A DNA stretch of 64,000 nt from JBGTGT01 sp051439375 (lineage in GTDB: Bacteria > Cyanobacteriota > Cyanobacteriia > Cyanobacteriales > Microcystaceae): assembly GCA_051439375.1 (NCBI GenBank), contig JBFRWB010000080.1, positions 1-64,000 on the forward strand, written 5' to 3'. The position numbers and the translations under genes were made by a program. Shown here piece by piece: positions 20,750 through 30,311 of the stretch (positions are counted from its first letter, which is position 1; every line of letters starts with the position of its first letter). The notes beneath the pieces were generated by a model that was not told where the DNA came from, did not search any database, and saw only the letters and a list, made by a program, of their open reading frames with translations.

Positions 20750-21295
20750 TTAAGCAGCAACTGGCGTGGCAATGTAGCCTAATTCCTCTAGTTTTTGCCA
20801 AACTTTAGCCACACTTTCATCTAATTCTTCAAGATCAGTGCGACATTCAAGATCAGGATTTAACGGAGATTCGTAGGGATCGTCAATTCCTGTAAAAGAT
20901 TTGATTTCCCCTGCTCTGGCACGTTTGTACAGTCCTTTCACATCCCGATCTTCACAGATATTGAGGGGTGCATTGACGAAGACTTCGAGAAAATCACCAA
21001 TTTTCTCCTTAACTTCTTCACGAACCGCACGATAGGGAGAAATAGCAGAAACAAGAACGATTACCCCATGACGGGTGAGTAAGCCTGAGACAAAACCAAT
21101 ACGACGAATATTTTCGTCCCGATCCTCTTTACTAAAGCCTAATCCTTTGGTTAGATTGGTTCGCACTATGTCACCATCGAGGATTTCGATTTCGTGATCA
21201 TTTTCTCGCAGTTTTTGAGCAAGTGCTTGGGTGATAGTGGTCTTTCCTGCTCCACTTAATCCCGTAAACCAGATTGTGACACCGCGTTGCTTCAT
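20750..21295 (-). CDS. cysC: Adenylylsulfate kinase (APS kinase)
   Basis: 181 residues with the P-loop WFTGLSGAGKTTI at the N-terminus, then ILDGDIVRTNLTKGLGFSKEDR, the family signature binding APS, and a late FTGIDDPYESP motif. It phosphorylates adenylylsulfate to PAPS in sulfate assimilation. Monofunctional length. Confidence 0.95.
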   Translation of the reverse strand: MKQRGVTIWFTGLSGAGKTTITQALAQKLRENDHEIEILDGDIVRTNLTKGLGFSKEDRDENIRRIGFVSGLLTRHGVIVLVSAISPYRAVREEVKEKIGDFLEVFVNAPLNICEDRDVKGLYKRARAGEIKSFTGIDDPYESPLNPDLECRTDLEELDESVAKVWQKLEELGYIATPVAA

Positions 21296-21524
21296 AATTG
21301 TTACTTAAAATCAATAAAACTTAATGACAATTTTGTAACGTATGATGGGATTGAAGTCAACTAATTTAGGTTTTTAGGTTTTAGATATTTGAGTTTCATC
21401 AGCTGTTCATCATCGCACATTGGTATGTGAAGACGGTAAGGGAGCAGGGAGTAGGGAGAGAGTTTGAGGATTTGTACTCAAATACCCAAGACCCAGTTGA
21501 AATGCGTCTTAGCTTACCCCACAT

Positions 21525-21842
21525 TTACATTTGTTGAAACTGACGCTGGTAAACCACATCTTCTTTTTCCGTTTCGAGTTTAATATCAGAACGAGGGTAA
21601 GCAACGCACAATAGGGCATAGCCTTCACCTTGCAAATCAGGGGATAATCCTGCCCCTTCATCTTGATCAACGGTTCCTTCAAGAATTTGAGCAGCACAAG
21701 TGGTACAAACGCCTGCGTAACAAGAGCAGGGAAGGTCAAGTCCTTCCTCTTCTGCTGCCTTTAGGATAGTTTTATCATCGGGAACTTGAATCGTACGAGT
21801 TTGACCTTGATGTTGAATTTCTACAGTATAAGTGTTCGACAT
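21525..21842 (-). CDS. Plant-type [2Fe-2S] ferredoxin
   Basis: About 105 residues from ATG at 21842; the frame extends two codons further to a TTG. The cluster ligands are visible as PCSCYAGVCTTCA followed by LLCVAYPRSD near the C-terminus, the CxxxxCxxC...C arrangement of photosynthetic-type ferredoxins. It carries electrons in the cytosol/stroma side of photosynthesis or to assimilatory enzymes. It differs from classical PetF by a short acidic C-terminal extension, so it may be a specialised paralogue. Confidence 0.92.
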   Translation of the reverse strand: MSNTYTVEIQHQGQTRTIQVPDDKTILKAAEEEGLDLPCSCYAGVCTTCAAQILEGTVDQDEGAGLSPDLQGEGYALLCVAYPRSDIKLETEKEDVVYQRQFQQM

Positions 21843-22081
21843 GAGCAACAGCCGTTTTGCGGTTAGAGAGAATCTGTAATCTAGTTAGACAACAAGATTA
21901 ATTATAAACCAGCTAAGACATACTCGATCCTAATCAGTCGAGAAGACCCCGAACCAACCGAAAAAGTAGTTTTCCAAGTTTCTTTAGGTAAACGGTTGCT
22001 TTTTTTACCAAAAACAGATACTATATGGGTAGATTTTGTAAATACTAATACAGCATCTAGCTGGAAAAGGAGGTAACTGGG

Positions 22082-22414
22082 TTGGCTAGAAAACGGAAGC
22101 GCAAGAGTCGCCGCCGCCAAGAAGGGCGTAAAATCTTGGAACTCGTCCCTCAGCACAGTATCGAAAGTGGCGAGGACAAGCCAGTCACTGCGGCTAGGAA
22201 GCACATCAAGTCTTTAGGAATTGTTCCTCCTGCTGTGTTGATTGTTAAACGCAATGAGCACACCACCGACCGATACTTTTGGGCTGAGAAAGGGTTGTTT
22301 GGGGCCCAATATGTGGAAGAGAATCATTTCCTCTTCCCTAGTTTAAAACCTTATCAGCCTCAGATTCAAACACCAGCGACTGCGGCCACTAGCAAATCTT
22401 CATCTTCATCTTAA
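22082..22414 (+). CDS. DUF3155 family conserved cyanobacterial protein
   Basis: 110 residues, starting at TTG directly after a strong Shine-Dalgarno sequence (AAGGAGGT at 22067-22074), which decides the start. The N-terminus is very basic (ARKRKRKSRRRQEGRK) and the C-terminus is Ser-rich low complexity. Matches the cyanobacterial DUF3155 family of unknown role; the basic start suggests nucleic-acid or ribosome binding. Confidence 0.85.
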   Translation: MARKRKRKSRRRQEGRKILELVPQHSIESGEDKPVTAARKHIKSLGIVPPAVLIVKRNEHTTDRYFWAEKGLFGAQYVEENHFLFPSLKPYQPQIQTPATAATSKSSSSS

Positions 22415-22447
22415 GAACAAGATTTTTTATGATTCAATAAGGTTTTC

Positions 22448-22479
22448 ATGTAGGAGGATAGATGCACCTCCTACATTTT
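22448..22479. terminator. Hairpin terminator shared by convergent genes
   Basis: Perfect 10-bp arms ATGTAGGAGG and CCTCCTACAT with a 9-nt loop, followed by T residues. It lies between the DUF3155 gene and the convergent small membrane protein gene. Confidence 0.75.
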
Positions 22480-22487
22480 GCTGCGTC

Positions 22488-22691
22488 TTATCGCTGATTG
22501 GCTCTGGTGTCTTGCACCGCCGCCCAGAAGAAAAATCCGGTTAGGGGGATACTGGCTGCTAAAATCACCCCAGTGGTGAGGTTGCCCAATTCAGGTGTGC
22601 CAGATGAAAGTTCAAAGATTGAGCCGACAGCAGCGATCGCTGCTATGCAAGATCCGAGTAGTAATATACCACTTTTTGGGGTCACAGACAT
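22488..22691 (-). CDS. Small conserved membrane protein
   Basis: 67 residues with two hydrophobic helices (about 8-28 and 40-60) separated by a short polar loop with SSGTPELGN. A Shine-Dalgarno-like AGGAGT precedes the ATG. It lies 30 bp downstream of def on the same strand and may be co-transcribed. Function unknown; the size resembles small accessory proteins of cyanobacterial membranes. Confidence 0.72.
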   Translation of the reverse strand: MSVTPKSGILLLGSCIAAIAAVGSIFELSSGTPELGNLTTGVILAASIPLTGFFFWAAVQDTRANQR

Positions 22692-22721
22692 TACTCCTTT
22701 AAAACGAAAACTTAAGAGAAA

Positions 22722-23285
22722 TTATTTAATTGGCTGGACTGATTGTAGCGAAAAACCGTTCTTTTTCAGTTCTTCGGTTAACGCTAGGGAATTTTCCACC
22801 CGATCAACGAACATAACGCCCGTCAGATGATCCATTTCATGTTGAATGACCCGTGCTAGGAGATCGGATGCTTTTAATTTGCGCGGTTTTCCCCATTCAT
22901 CTTTATAGGAGACTTCTATGGCTTCTGGGCGAATTACATCGAGATAAACCCCCGGAATACTCAAGCAGCCTTCTTCCCCTTTACACAGAGTTGAACCATA
23001 GCGTGTAATTTTAGGGTTAATTAAGATTAGAGGAGGATGCTCGGCTTCATCGGGTTTGCAGTCAATCACGATGACTTGCTTGTTGACAGCAACTTGAGGT
23101 GCCGCTAAACCAATTCCTTGAGAGCTATACATGGTTTGTAGCATCTCTTTGGCCAATTTTCGCACAGAATCATCAACTTTTGCGACTCGTTTGGCGGGTT
23201 GACGCAAGGTGCGATCGCCCAAATAGTGTAATTCCAAAGGAGGATTGTCTAATTTTTGTTTTTCGACGGTAATGACAGCACTCAT
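22722..23285 (-). CDS. def: Peptide deformylase
   Basis: 187 residues with all three active-site motifs: QGIGLAAPQV, EGCLSIPG and the zinc site QHEMDHL. It removes the N-formyl group from nascent proteins. The N-terminus has a ~15-residue extension common in cyanobacterial type 1B enzymes. Confidence 0.96.
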   Translation of the reverse strand: MSAVITVEKQKLDNPPLELHYLGDRTLRQPAKRVAKVDDSVRKLAKEMLQTMYSSQGIGLAAPQVAVNKQVIVIDCKPDEAEHPPLILINPKITRYGSTLCKGEEGCLSIPGVYLDVIRPEAIEVSYKDEWGKPRKLKASDLLARVIQHEMDHLTGVMFVDRVENSLALTEELKKNGFSLQSVQPIK

Positions 23286-23652
23286 AAAGCCTTGTTAATC
23301 GAACTCGTTATGTTTTTATTTTAACGGGTGTTTGAAACGAAGGAGTACAGTTAGCCATCTTTTATCAGGATCAACTTCTCGTTGAGAGATACTTAGATTT
23401 TCCGCCTCGACATCATAATAAGTTAGAAGTGGGATTAGAGATTTGAAATGCTTCTTGAGCTATCTTTAAATATATCTTTAGCCAATCATTGTGAATACTT
23501 TAAAATGAATCTTTTTGTAAAGTATTAATTCTTTAGTAACCTTCTAAGCTAAGACACATTTTAAGGTATTGTTAATGATGATACCTTAAACCTCTTAATC
23601 AGTCTAAATGTTCTTGTTAATTATCATGTGGTCATTCATAGAGGGTTAAATT
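23286..23652. other. 367-bp AT-rich intergenic region with a perfect palindrome
   Basis: No open frame or RNA gene is apparent. The notable item is an inverted repeat at 23560-23590, TTTAAGGTAT and ATACCTTAAA around an 11-nt loop, about 65 bp before the start of the AAA ATPase gene. It could be an operator for the downstream module or a terminator lacking a T tail. Confidence 0.5.
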
Positions 23653-24846
23653 ATGGCACTTTTTCTGAAATCAGCACAAATCATTAACTATAAAAGTTTG
23701 GCAAATGTTACATTGAACTTTCGAGATTTAACTATTTTAGTTGGGGCAAATTCGAGTGGTAAGTCAAATTGTTTAAAAGCTTTATATTTTTTAAGTGTTA
23801 TTATAGCTAAGGCTTCACCTCCACCTATTGAAATGCTCAAAAAAATTAGAAAAATTAACATCAAAGAAGATATAACCTTTATAGTGAAAATAAAAGAAGA
23901 TGCTCTGAGCAAGAGTAGTGACAATAGGTATAAGCTATCTGTAGGTTTTGCTAACCAAGAGTCTATCTTTTCTGAAGAAAAATTAATCGTTAACAATATT
24001 CAAGTTATTGATATTAAAAACGGACAAGGAAAAGTCGTAGATGAAGATGGATCAAATGAACAAAAATATAAATCTAGAACAGGAAATTTAGCATTAAAAT
24101 CTGCTGGTGATTTTGGCCATAAACCTATTACATCAAAAATTGTAGAATTTATTGGTGAATGGGAAGTTTATGATTTAGATCCTGATATAATAAGAGGAGG
24201 ATATATTAATTTTGAAAGTTTAGTAGGAGACAGCGCACAGTTGGACACTTTTCCTAGACTGGATTCTGCTGGTAAAAAACTTGAGGAAGTTTTATCCTAT
24301 TGGTCGGCAAATCACCCAGATAAACTGTTCGGTATTAATCAAGATTTGAATAAATGTCTGGGAATTAATTTAAAATCTACTCAAGAAGATGGCGAAACAA
24401 TTATTATAGTTCAAGAAAAGGGAGGTCTTGAAATTCCTTTATCTGATATGTCTGACGGAACACTAAGAATCATTGCTTATTATGTATTACTTTTTGAAGA
24501 TAATTTACCTCCTCTTATTGGGATAGAAGAACCTGAAAGAAATTTAAATCCTGGTTTATTTTTACCTCTTTCCACTGTTTTGAAGAAATTATCTAAGAAA
24601 ACTCAATTGATTATTACAACTCATAGTTCTCAACTCCTAGACTGCTTTACTCTAGAAGAAATTCAAGAGGATGTCATGGTACTTTGTTTAAGTAAGATAG
24701 ATAATCAAGGAACACAAGTTTTTGAATTAGATGAATTGGGACAAAAAAGGGAAGATTTAGCAGATTGGATGCAAGATTTTGGTGTGGGTAGTGCAGTTTA
24801 TAATAGTAACTTATTAGAGGAGTGTCTAGAAGAACAATATGCTTAA
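23653..24846 (+). CDS. AAA family ATPase (AAA15/21, OLD-like), probable defence gene
   Basis: 397 residues of an ABC/SMC-type ATPase: Walker A GANSSGKSN at about 33-41, signature-like SDMSDGTLRI, and Walker B LIGIEEPERNLNPG followed by an H-loop TTHSSQLLD. Coiled-coil content is small. It overlaps the next gene (DUF4276) by 8 bp, so they are translated together. ATPase/DUF4276 pairs are common in defence islands and resemble a split OLD nuclease. Codon use is more AT-rich than the surrounding housekeeping genes, suggesting acquisition. Confidence 0.87.
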   Translation: MALFLKSAQIINYKSLANVTLNFRDLTILVGANSSGKSNCLKALYFLSVIIAKASPPPIEMLKKIRKINIKEDITFIVKIKEDALSKSSDNRYKLSVGFANQESIFSEEKLIVNNIQVIDIKNGQGKVVDEDGSNEQKYKSRTGNLALKSAGDFGHKPITSKIVEFIGEWEVYDLDPDIIRGGYINFESLVGDSAQLDTFPRLDSAGKKLEEVLSYWSANHPDKLFGINQDLNKCLGINLKSTQEDGETIIIVQEKGGLEIPLSDMSDGTLRIIAYYVLLFEDNLPPLIGIEEPERNLNPGLFLPLSTVLKKLSKKTQLIITTHSSQLLDCFTLEEIQEDVMVLCLSKIDNQGTQVFELDELGQKREDLADWMQDFGVGSAVYNSNLLEECLEEQYA

Positions 24847-25531
24847 TATTCGGATATGGACACCTGAATCAGACTTTGATAGTAAAGTAGTCACTCAAAT
24901 TGCTAAAAAAATTAAACACTTCTACCAATATGATATCGGGATTTTTCAAGGAAGTAAAAAAGCTTATCATGATTCTCTTAAAAGGGAAAATGGATTAACG
25001 AAACAAGTTTCAATTTACTTAAAAAGCAGTGATTTAATCATTTTCTTAATTGATTCAGATGGAGTTCAAGCAAGTGAACAACGAAAAAAAGAACCAAATT
25101 CTATGATTAACAAAATTACTGAATTAGTCAATCAATTTCCTGATAGGGTTAAATTGATTTTAATGAAACAGGAACTCGAAGCATGGTTATTAGTTGATTG
25201 CTTAGGAATTTGTTGTTACTATATGAAAAATACAGAAATCAGAAATAATCAAGATTGGATAAAATTTTCTAGCAAGTATCAGAAAGGCAATACCAAATTA
25301 ATTACTGAAGCAGAACAAGGAGGAAAAGGCGTTAAAGAATATATGATAGAATTTTCTGAAGCAATTTTAATAAAAAAGAATCCTAACCTTAAAAACAAAC
25401 CCAGAAACTTAAAAAAGGAAAAATATTCAGAACAATATTCACCCGAGTTTATTGATTACTTAGAATTTAATGATACAACGATTAGAAGAAATCCATCATT
25501 ACAAGAATTTTCTGATCTAATAAGAGGATAA
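24839..25531 (+). CDS. DUF4276 family protein (TOPRIM-like), partner of the AAA ATPase
   Basis: 230 residues. An acidic strand end, IIFLIDSDGVQ, and the family motif KQELEAWLLVDC are characteristic of DUF4276, predicted to have a TOPRIM-like nuclease fold. The start overlaps the end of the ATPase gene. The likely role is the effector half of an anti-phage or abortive-infection pair; this is inference from family and gene pairing. Confidence 0.8.
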   Translation: MLNIRIWTPESDFDSKVVTQIAKKIKHFYQYDIGIFQGSKKAYHDSLKRENGLTKQVSIYLKSSDLIIFLIDSDGVQASEQRKKEPNSMINKITELVNQFPDRVKLILMKQELEAWLLVDCLGICCYYMKNTEIRNNQDWIKFSSKYQKGNTKLITEAEQGGKGVKEYMIEFSEAILIKKNPNLKNKPRNLKKEKYSEQYSPEFIDYLEFNDTTIRRNPSLQEFSDLIRG

Positions 25532-25693
25532 ATAATTATCAATGTTTTTGCTTAACTCTCTTCAAGCATTAATAATTGTAAAAATAGACCCTATTAAAGA
25601 TTTTAATATGCTAAAAGATAGGTATTCCTAAGAAATCTATGCTCATTTTAATGATGCAAACCCCAAATTTATAATTCATAATTTATAATTTCT

Positions 25694-27268
25694 ATGTTTC
25701 CTCGCCGTCGTTTTCTAGAATTTACTGCTGGACTAACCTTATTTCCTCTATTAACCCGTCAAATAACCCCTGTGACTGCACAAGACTCTTCAGATATAAC
25801 TATCACTATTAAAGGGACAGACTTTCGGGGAAATACTCTGGATGAAGATGGGTGGAAAAGCCTCTATTTTCTTGATTTAGAAGAAAATCCCCTGTTAACC
25901 CCTAAAAGAAAGGTTGAAAATGGTGATTTAATCTCCTCGCTTCCTTCTTTTCCCGTTATCATGGCTATGATTATTCCAGTTTATGGTTTTGGAAAAGTCT
26001 ATTTATACGCTGATAATCAAGGAAAAGGTTACAATAGAGAAGATTTTCCCCTAAATATTCCCTTAGAATTAGCAAAAACTCGCTTATCCCGTATTCAAAC
26101 CCTTATTGATAACTGGAAATTAGAAGGTTATACTCTTCCTTCTCCTGTTACTACTCGACTTCATCGGGGAAAAGTGTATCTAAAAAACGCAGAAAATAGC
26201 TCGGAGATTACTCAACAGGTAAAATGGTGTCAAGAAAGCCTTTATGAGAGTTTATGGGCAGGAGAAGAAGCTGTTTTAGCCAAAGCCAGATATGATATTG
26301 CTAAACGGGGAAAACGGCCTAAGTTTAAATTTGGTTGTAACTTTTTTGGGTTTTCTGATGCGGGAGCATATTATAAAACCTATTTTTCAGAATTATTTAA
26401 CTATGCAACTGTTCCCCTTTATTGGCGTAGTTTTGAGGAAAAACAAGGGGAAAGAAACTATAAAAATATAGATAAAATGTTAAATTGGTTAGCAGAAAAA
26501 AAAATTGAAGCAAAAGGCCATCCTTTAGTTTGGTTTGCAGAATATGGCATTCCTTACTGGTTAGAGGATACCAGCTTTACTGCTATGAAAGGTAAAATTG
26601 AACAACATATAAAAACCGTAACGGATCATTTTGGCGATCGCTTACCCTATTATGATATTATCAATGAAGGAAGTGGATTAGCCTTTGCTAATGTCCCCGG
26701 TTATTCTTCATCAGAATTAGTTGAGTTATCACGAGTCGCAGCAACGGCTTCTTATCAAGGAAACAAAAACGTTTATCGAGTGATTAATAATTGTTGTTTG
26801 TGGGCTAAATATCGCACCTTAGAAGAAGCAAATCCTGATACCCCTTATCAATATATCAAAGCTTGTTTAGCTGCTAATATTCCCTTTGAAGCTATTGGGT
26901 TGCAACTTTATTATCCCAATCATGATCTATTAGAAATTAATCGAATGTTAGAGCGTTTCGGTAAATTAGGTAAACCCGTTCATTTAACCGAATTGGGTGT
27001 CCCCTCCCATACCAGTGAAGACGAGAATTCCTTTATGAAAGTTCCCTTTGGATTATGGCACAATCCTTGGTCAGAAAGCATCCAAGCTGACTGGATTGAA
27101 CAATTTTATACCCTTTGCTATAGTAAATCTTACGTCGAAGCTGTTACTTGGTGGGATTTTTCTGATAGCATTAACCACTTTTGGGCTCATGGTGGCTTAT
27201 TAAATACGGAAGGGAAGCCCAAGGAGTCTTTTTACCGATTAAAAGCGTTATTAGATCAATGGAAATAG
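25694..27268 (+). CDS. Glycoside hydrolase family 10 protein (endo-beta-1,4-xylanase family), exported
   Basis: 524 residues. The start MFPRRRFLEFTAGLTLFPLL is a twin-arginine-type signal peptide. After a ~170-residue N-terminal domain of unknown type comes a TIM barrel with GH10 marks: KGHPLVWF, acid/base glutamate E325 in YDIINEGSG, nucleophile E433 in HLTELGVPS, and VTWWDFSD near the end. It would cleave xylan-like polysaccharide outside the cytoplasm. The real substrate in a cyanobacterium, perhaps its own or a neighbour's sheath, is unknown. Confidence 0.9.
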   Translation: MFPRRRFLEFTAGLTLFPLLTRQITPVTAQDSSDITITIKGTDFRGNTLDEDGWKSLYFLDLEENPLLTPKRKVENGDLISSLPSFPVIMAMIIPVYGFGKVYLYADNQGKGYNREDFPLNIPLELAKTRLSRIQTLIDNWKLEGYTLPSPVTTRLHRGKVYLKNAENSSEITQQVKWCQESLYESLWAGEEAVLAKARYDIAKRGKRPKFKFGCNFFGFSDAGAYYKTYFSELFNYATVPLYWRSFEEKQGERNYKNIDKMLNWLAEKKIEAKGHPLVWFAEYGIPYWLEDTSFTAMKGKIEQHIKTVTDHFGDRLPYYDIINEGSGLAFANVPGYSSSELVELSRVAATASYQGNKNVYRVINNCCLWAKYRTLEEANPDTPYQYIKACLAANIPFEAIGLQLYYPNHDLLEINRMLERFGKLGKPVHLTELGVPSHTSEDENSFMKVPFGLWHNPWSESIQADWIEQFYTLCYSKSYVEAVTWWDFSDSINHFWAHGGLLNTEGKPKESFYRLKALLDQWK

Positions 27269-27340
27269 AGAATTTCGTAAAAATATAACCCACATTCCAC
27301 ACCTCTAACTGTTGAGTTTTACTTAGGGGAATTCTCCTCA

Positions 27341-28372
27341 TTAATCTAAATCTAGATAAACCTGTTTTGTTTGAGAATTTGTCAGGGATTTTGTATATTT
27401 ACGGTAAATATCTAATCCTGGAATGGGGTCAGTAAATGATTGAGGGAGTTTATACTGATTTTTGGGATAAATGTCTCGCACTCCCATGATTATGATGTAG
27501 GCTTTTGACCATTTTTTGAGAATTTTCAGTAATTGATCAAACATCATATAGGATAAACTATGACGATAGGCTAGTGCAATATATTGAATAATGCGAGCAT
27601 AAGTTTCTGGATTATGCTGTGCAGGAGAAACTTTAATGATTCGTCTTAGTTGTTCAAAAATTGTGAAATGTTGTTTGACCAGTCTGATTAATGATTTGAA
27701 ATCTAAAAGATCAGATGTTTTCAGCCCTTGAATAAGTTCTGAGACCATCCTGAGAACCGAATAGTCTGAGAGTTGATACATTTTAAATTGGGCAAGTAAC
27801 ATTAATCCTAGCTTATGTTCTGAAAGATGATATAAGTGATTGGCATAACCTTGTAATGAGGTTTGTCCTTCTTTTGTTTTAATATAAGGCAGTACTTCTT
27901 CTAGACGTTCAGTAACAGATTCTCGAAAGACAGAAATCTGATCGAGTTTTTTCAGTTCTTCCTCAACATATTGATAGAAAGCTTGCTGTTTTGAACATCG
28001 GTAACGCAATTCAGTTTGGTCAATGGCAATAAAACTATCTTTGGCTTCAATAGCCACTTGTAACATTTGAATACTTTGGTCAAGATTATCATAACCTTCA
28101 ATGCCTTTGGCAATACGATATTTGATCCGGACAAATTCAAGAAATTCGGGATTAGCAAACTTATCTTTATCAATAGATTTTGCTGTTTTGGCTAATAAAC
28201 CAATATTCATCATATCCTTTTCATGTAGCCATTGAACTTTCTCATCAATCGTCTGTTTAGGGTTGGAGTGAAGCAAGGTATCTAATAAACCTTGTTCTCC
28301 TAAAATGGGCTGTTGCCACCATTTTTGTGCCAGTGGATCGTTGTTCTTGATATGTATGCTTATATTAGTCAT
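27341..28372 (-). CDS. Hypothetical helical protein
   Basis: 343 residues, mostly helical and rich in Lys, Gln and Leu, with no signal peptide or membrane helix and no motif I recognise. The N-terminal QKWWQQPILGEQGLLDTLL stretch and a C-terminal YPKNQYKLPQSF segment stand out. It is convergent with the GH10 gene and isolated from other minus-strand genes by the 436-bp region upstream. Confidence 0.7.
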   Translation of the reverse strand: MTNISIHIKNNDPLAQKWWQQPILGEQGLLDTLLHSNPKQTIDEKVQWLHEKDMMNIGLLAKTAKSIDKDKFANPEFLEFVRIKYRIAKGIEGYDNLDQSIQMLQVAIEAKDSFIAIDQTELRYRCSKQQAFYQYVEEELKKLDQISVFRESVTERLEEVLPYIKTKEGQTSLQGYANHLYHLSEHKLGLMLLAQFKMYQLSDYSVLRMVSELIQGLKTSDLLDFKSLIRLVKQHFTIFEQLRRIIKVSPAQHNPETYARIIQYIALAYRHSLSYMMFDQLLKILKKWSKAYIIIMGVRDIYPKNQYKLPQSFTDPIPGLDIYRKYTKSLTNSQTKQVYLDLD

Positions 28373-28808
28373 CTTTAAACTCCTTGAATAATCAACTACT
28401 ATTTATATTTATAAAATAACTCTCTTGAATCAACATGGGGGTGATATTAACCCAATAAAACTGTGATTTTTATCAAAATCAATGTTAACTTTTTCAACAT
28501 TTACTAAGTAAACTCAATATTGCCTGAAAGTTAATAAATCTCAAATAAAGTTCATTAAAAATGTTAAGTAAAGATTCTTGAAAATCATTAAAAAACTAAG
28601 AGATTATGCTAGATATTTTTTACCATTTCTCTAATATTATCCGCAGTTTCCTAGAGCAGTTCTTAAGAAGTTTAACAAAAAAGTGAGATTTAACCTTTCT
28701 ACAGCCCTACGCATTAGGGTGTTTGACAGTTTAGGATCTCAGCAAACCCAGTTAGGGCAAAATGTTTGCCTTTTGCATGAATGGCTTGCCCATAGGGCTA
28801 TATATTCC
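28373..28808. other. 436-bp AT-rich intergenic region
   Basis: No convincing gene. A short plus-strand frame (28683-28892) overlaps the DUF3288 gene and lacks coding character. A small inverted repeat CCCTA/TAGGG occurs at 28705-28719, and a related CCCATAGGGC at about 28790; similar AGCCCTA/TAGGGCT words flank 11890-11973. Confidence 0.4.
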
Positions 28809-29090
28809 CTAACTCCAATCTTGCACTTCATTATTTTGTTTACGGCGATAGATTTGGCCAGATTGATGAATTTCTCTAGTTTGGGCAAATAATTGACTTT
28901 CGGTTAACTGCCATTGTTGTAATAATACATCTAAATCTCGTTGAATATCTCTAGCCCCCGGAAAGTCATGATAACGAATACGAAGCCTCGCTAATTCTAC
29001 CAAATTATATTCTGTTGGTTGTTCTTCCAAGAGACGATTAACCACATCTCGATCTTTTTTTTCTTGGGGATGTTTTTGTTCTTGAGGCAT
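28809..29090 (-). CDS. DUF3288 family protein
   Basis: 93 residues, highly charged, with the conserved block YNLVELARLRIRYHDFPGAR followed by a helical segment DIQRDLDVLLQQW typical of cyanobacterial DUF3288. Function unknown. Single gene, no operon partner visible. Confidence 0.82.
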   Translation of the reverse strand: MPQEQKHPQEKKDRDVVNRLLEEQPTEYNLVELARLRIRYHDFPGARDIQRDLDVLLQQWQLTESQLFAQTREIHQSGQIYRRKQNNEVQDWS

Positions 29091-29366
29091 AATAATAAAG
29101 ATAGGAAATCAAAAAGAATTTTCAGTTATTTAGTCTATTTTACTGATAAAATCCCTAGAGCGTTTCGTGGGTCAGGAACATAAGGATCTCAATTTAATCA
29201 TATCTCTAAATGCTTTGTCTAACCGATAAAATGTGTCTTTCTTTTCCCTTAAAAAGTTATCTTATGATTATCTTGCTAAAATTGTTAGTATTCTCAGCGA
29301 TAGTAACTGATTAACGCCTAACTCACATCCTACTCCCCATATAATACTTTTATTCCTGATAAATAA

Positions 29367-30281
29367 ATGACAGTGACTCAATTTCGTCGTCCTTTCTGGA
29401 GATATGCACTTTTTCAGATCCCTGCTATATTTTTATCAATTTTCCTCATATTAGCTCTTTTATTTGCCCTTCTAAGATTGGGTCAACCTCCGGTGGCTGT
29501 GGTTATTGCCTTAGATATGAGTCAGAGTACTTATGGTAATGATATCCTAGCATCAGAGACGATTTTAGACGAAGAATTTGGGGCTGTGGCAGCCTATCTA
29601 AATCTTAATACCGCTAAGATTTTAAGACGGCCAAATAAAATCAAAGTGTTAGGATTTGCAGATGGAGTCATTCACCTTACCCCGAATTTTGATGATAATA
29701 GCGAAGAACTCATCAGCCAGCTTGATAATGCCCGTAAACCTGATATTCCCTTGAGGATTGGTGGAGGAACAAACGCAGACTTAGCCATTCAAGAAGGAAT
29801 TAGTGCTTTATCGGGGGTGGAAAAACGCTGTCGGGAATTGTTGTTAGTGACAGATGGGGAAGTTACGATTAGCCAAACGATGATAGAAGAAGCCATTCTA
29901 CGCAATGTTAGAATTAACGCAATCGTCATCGGAAATCCTCCAACTTTAGTTGATCCTGCGACTAGGGGAACAGGAGGAGTCGCACTAGAAGGCGATCGCA
30001 ACACCCTTTCCACTTTATTTACTGATCAATTATTTACCCGTTTTAATAGTAATGTCCGTTGGGTTATTTTTTGGTTAGGTTGTGCTTGGATGGCGTTGAT
30101 GTGGTTATTAACTATGCCCCTTGATCGCTGGATTTTTCAAGGTTTATTAAGAATTAGGATGGATTATTCTGGCCAGCTTGCTTTGGGAAATGCGATCGCA
30201 TGGACGGTTTTAACACCTCTCTTTCTTGGGCTAATTTATCGGTTATTAAATCTGGCCGCACCTTTTTTTGGAGGATGTTAG
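29367..30281 (+). CDS. VWA domain membrane protein
   Basis: 304 residues. One N-terminal membrane helix (IFLSIFLILALLFALL), then a von Willebrand factor A domain with the metal-binding MIDAS sequence DMSQST, a GGGTNADLA segment carrying the T of the site, and LLVTDGE. Two further helices lie at the C-terminus. The layout resembles BatA-type proteins, but no MoxR ATPase is adjacent. Role in envelope protein assembly is inference. Confidence 0.82.
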   Translation: MTVTQFRRPFWRYALFQIPAIFLSIFLILALLFALLRLGQPPVAVVIALDMSQSTYGNDILASETILDEEFGAVAAYLNLNTAKILRRPNKIKVLGFADGVIHLTPNFDDNSEELISQLDNARKPDIPLRIGGGTNADLAIQEGISALSGVEKRCRELLLVTDGEVTISQTMIEEAILRNVRINAIVIGNPPTLVDPATRGTGGVALEGDRNTLSTLFTDQLFTRFNSNVRWVIFWLGCAWMALMWLLTMPLDRWIFQGLLRIRMDYSGQLALGNAIAWTVLTPLFLGLIYRLLNLAAPFFGGC

Positions 30282-30311
30282 TGTGTGACTTATTAATCCC
30301 TAATGCTTTTA

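Noticed and set aside
23653..24846. AAA ATPase considered as the missing TnsC
   Set aside because: It lies 12 kb outside the transposon, has SMC/OLD-type motifs rather than TnsC features, and is coupled to a DUF4276 gene.
28683..28892. Short plus-strand frame upstream of and overlapping DUF3288
   Set aside because: No ribosome binding site, overlaps a better supported gene on the other strand.
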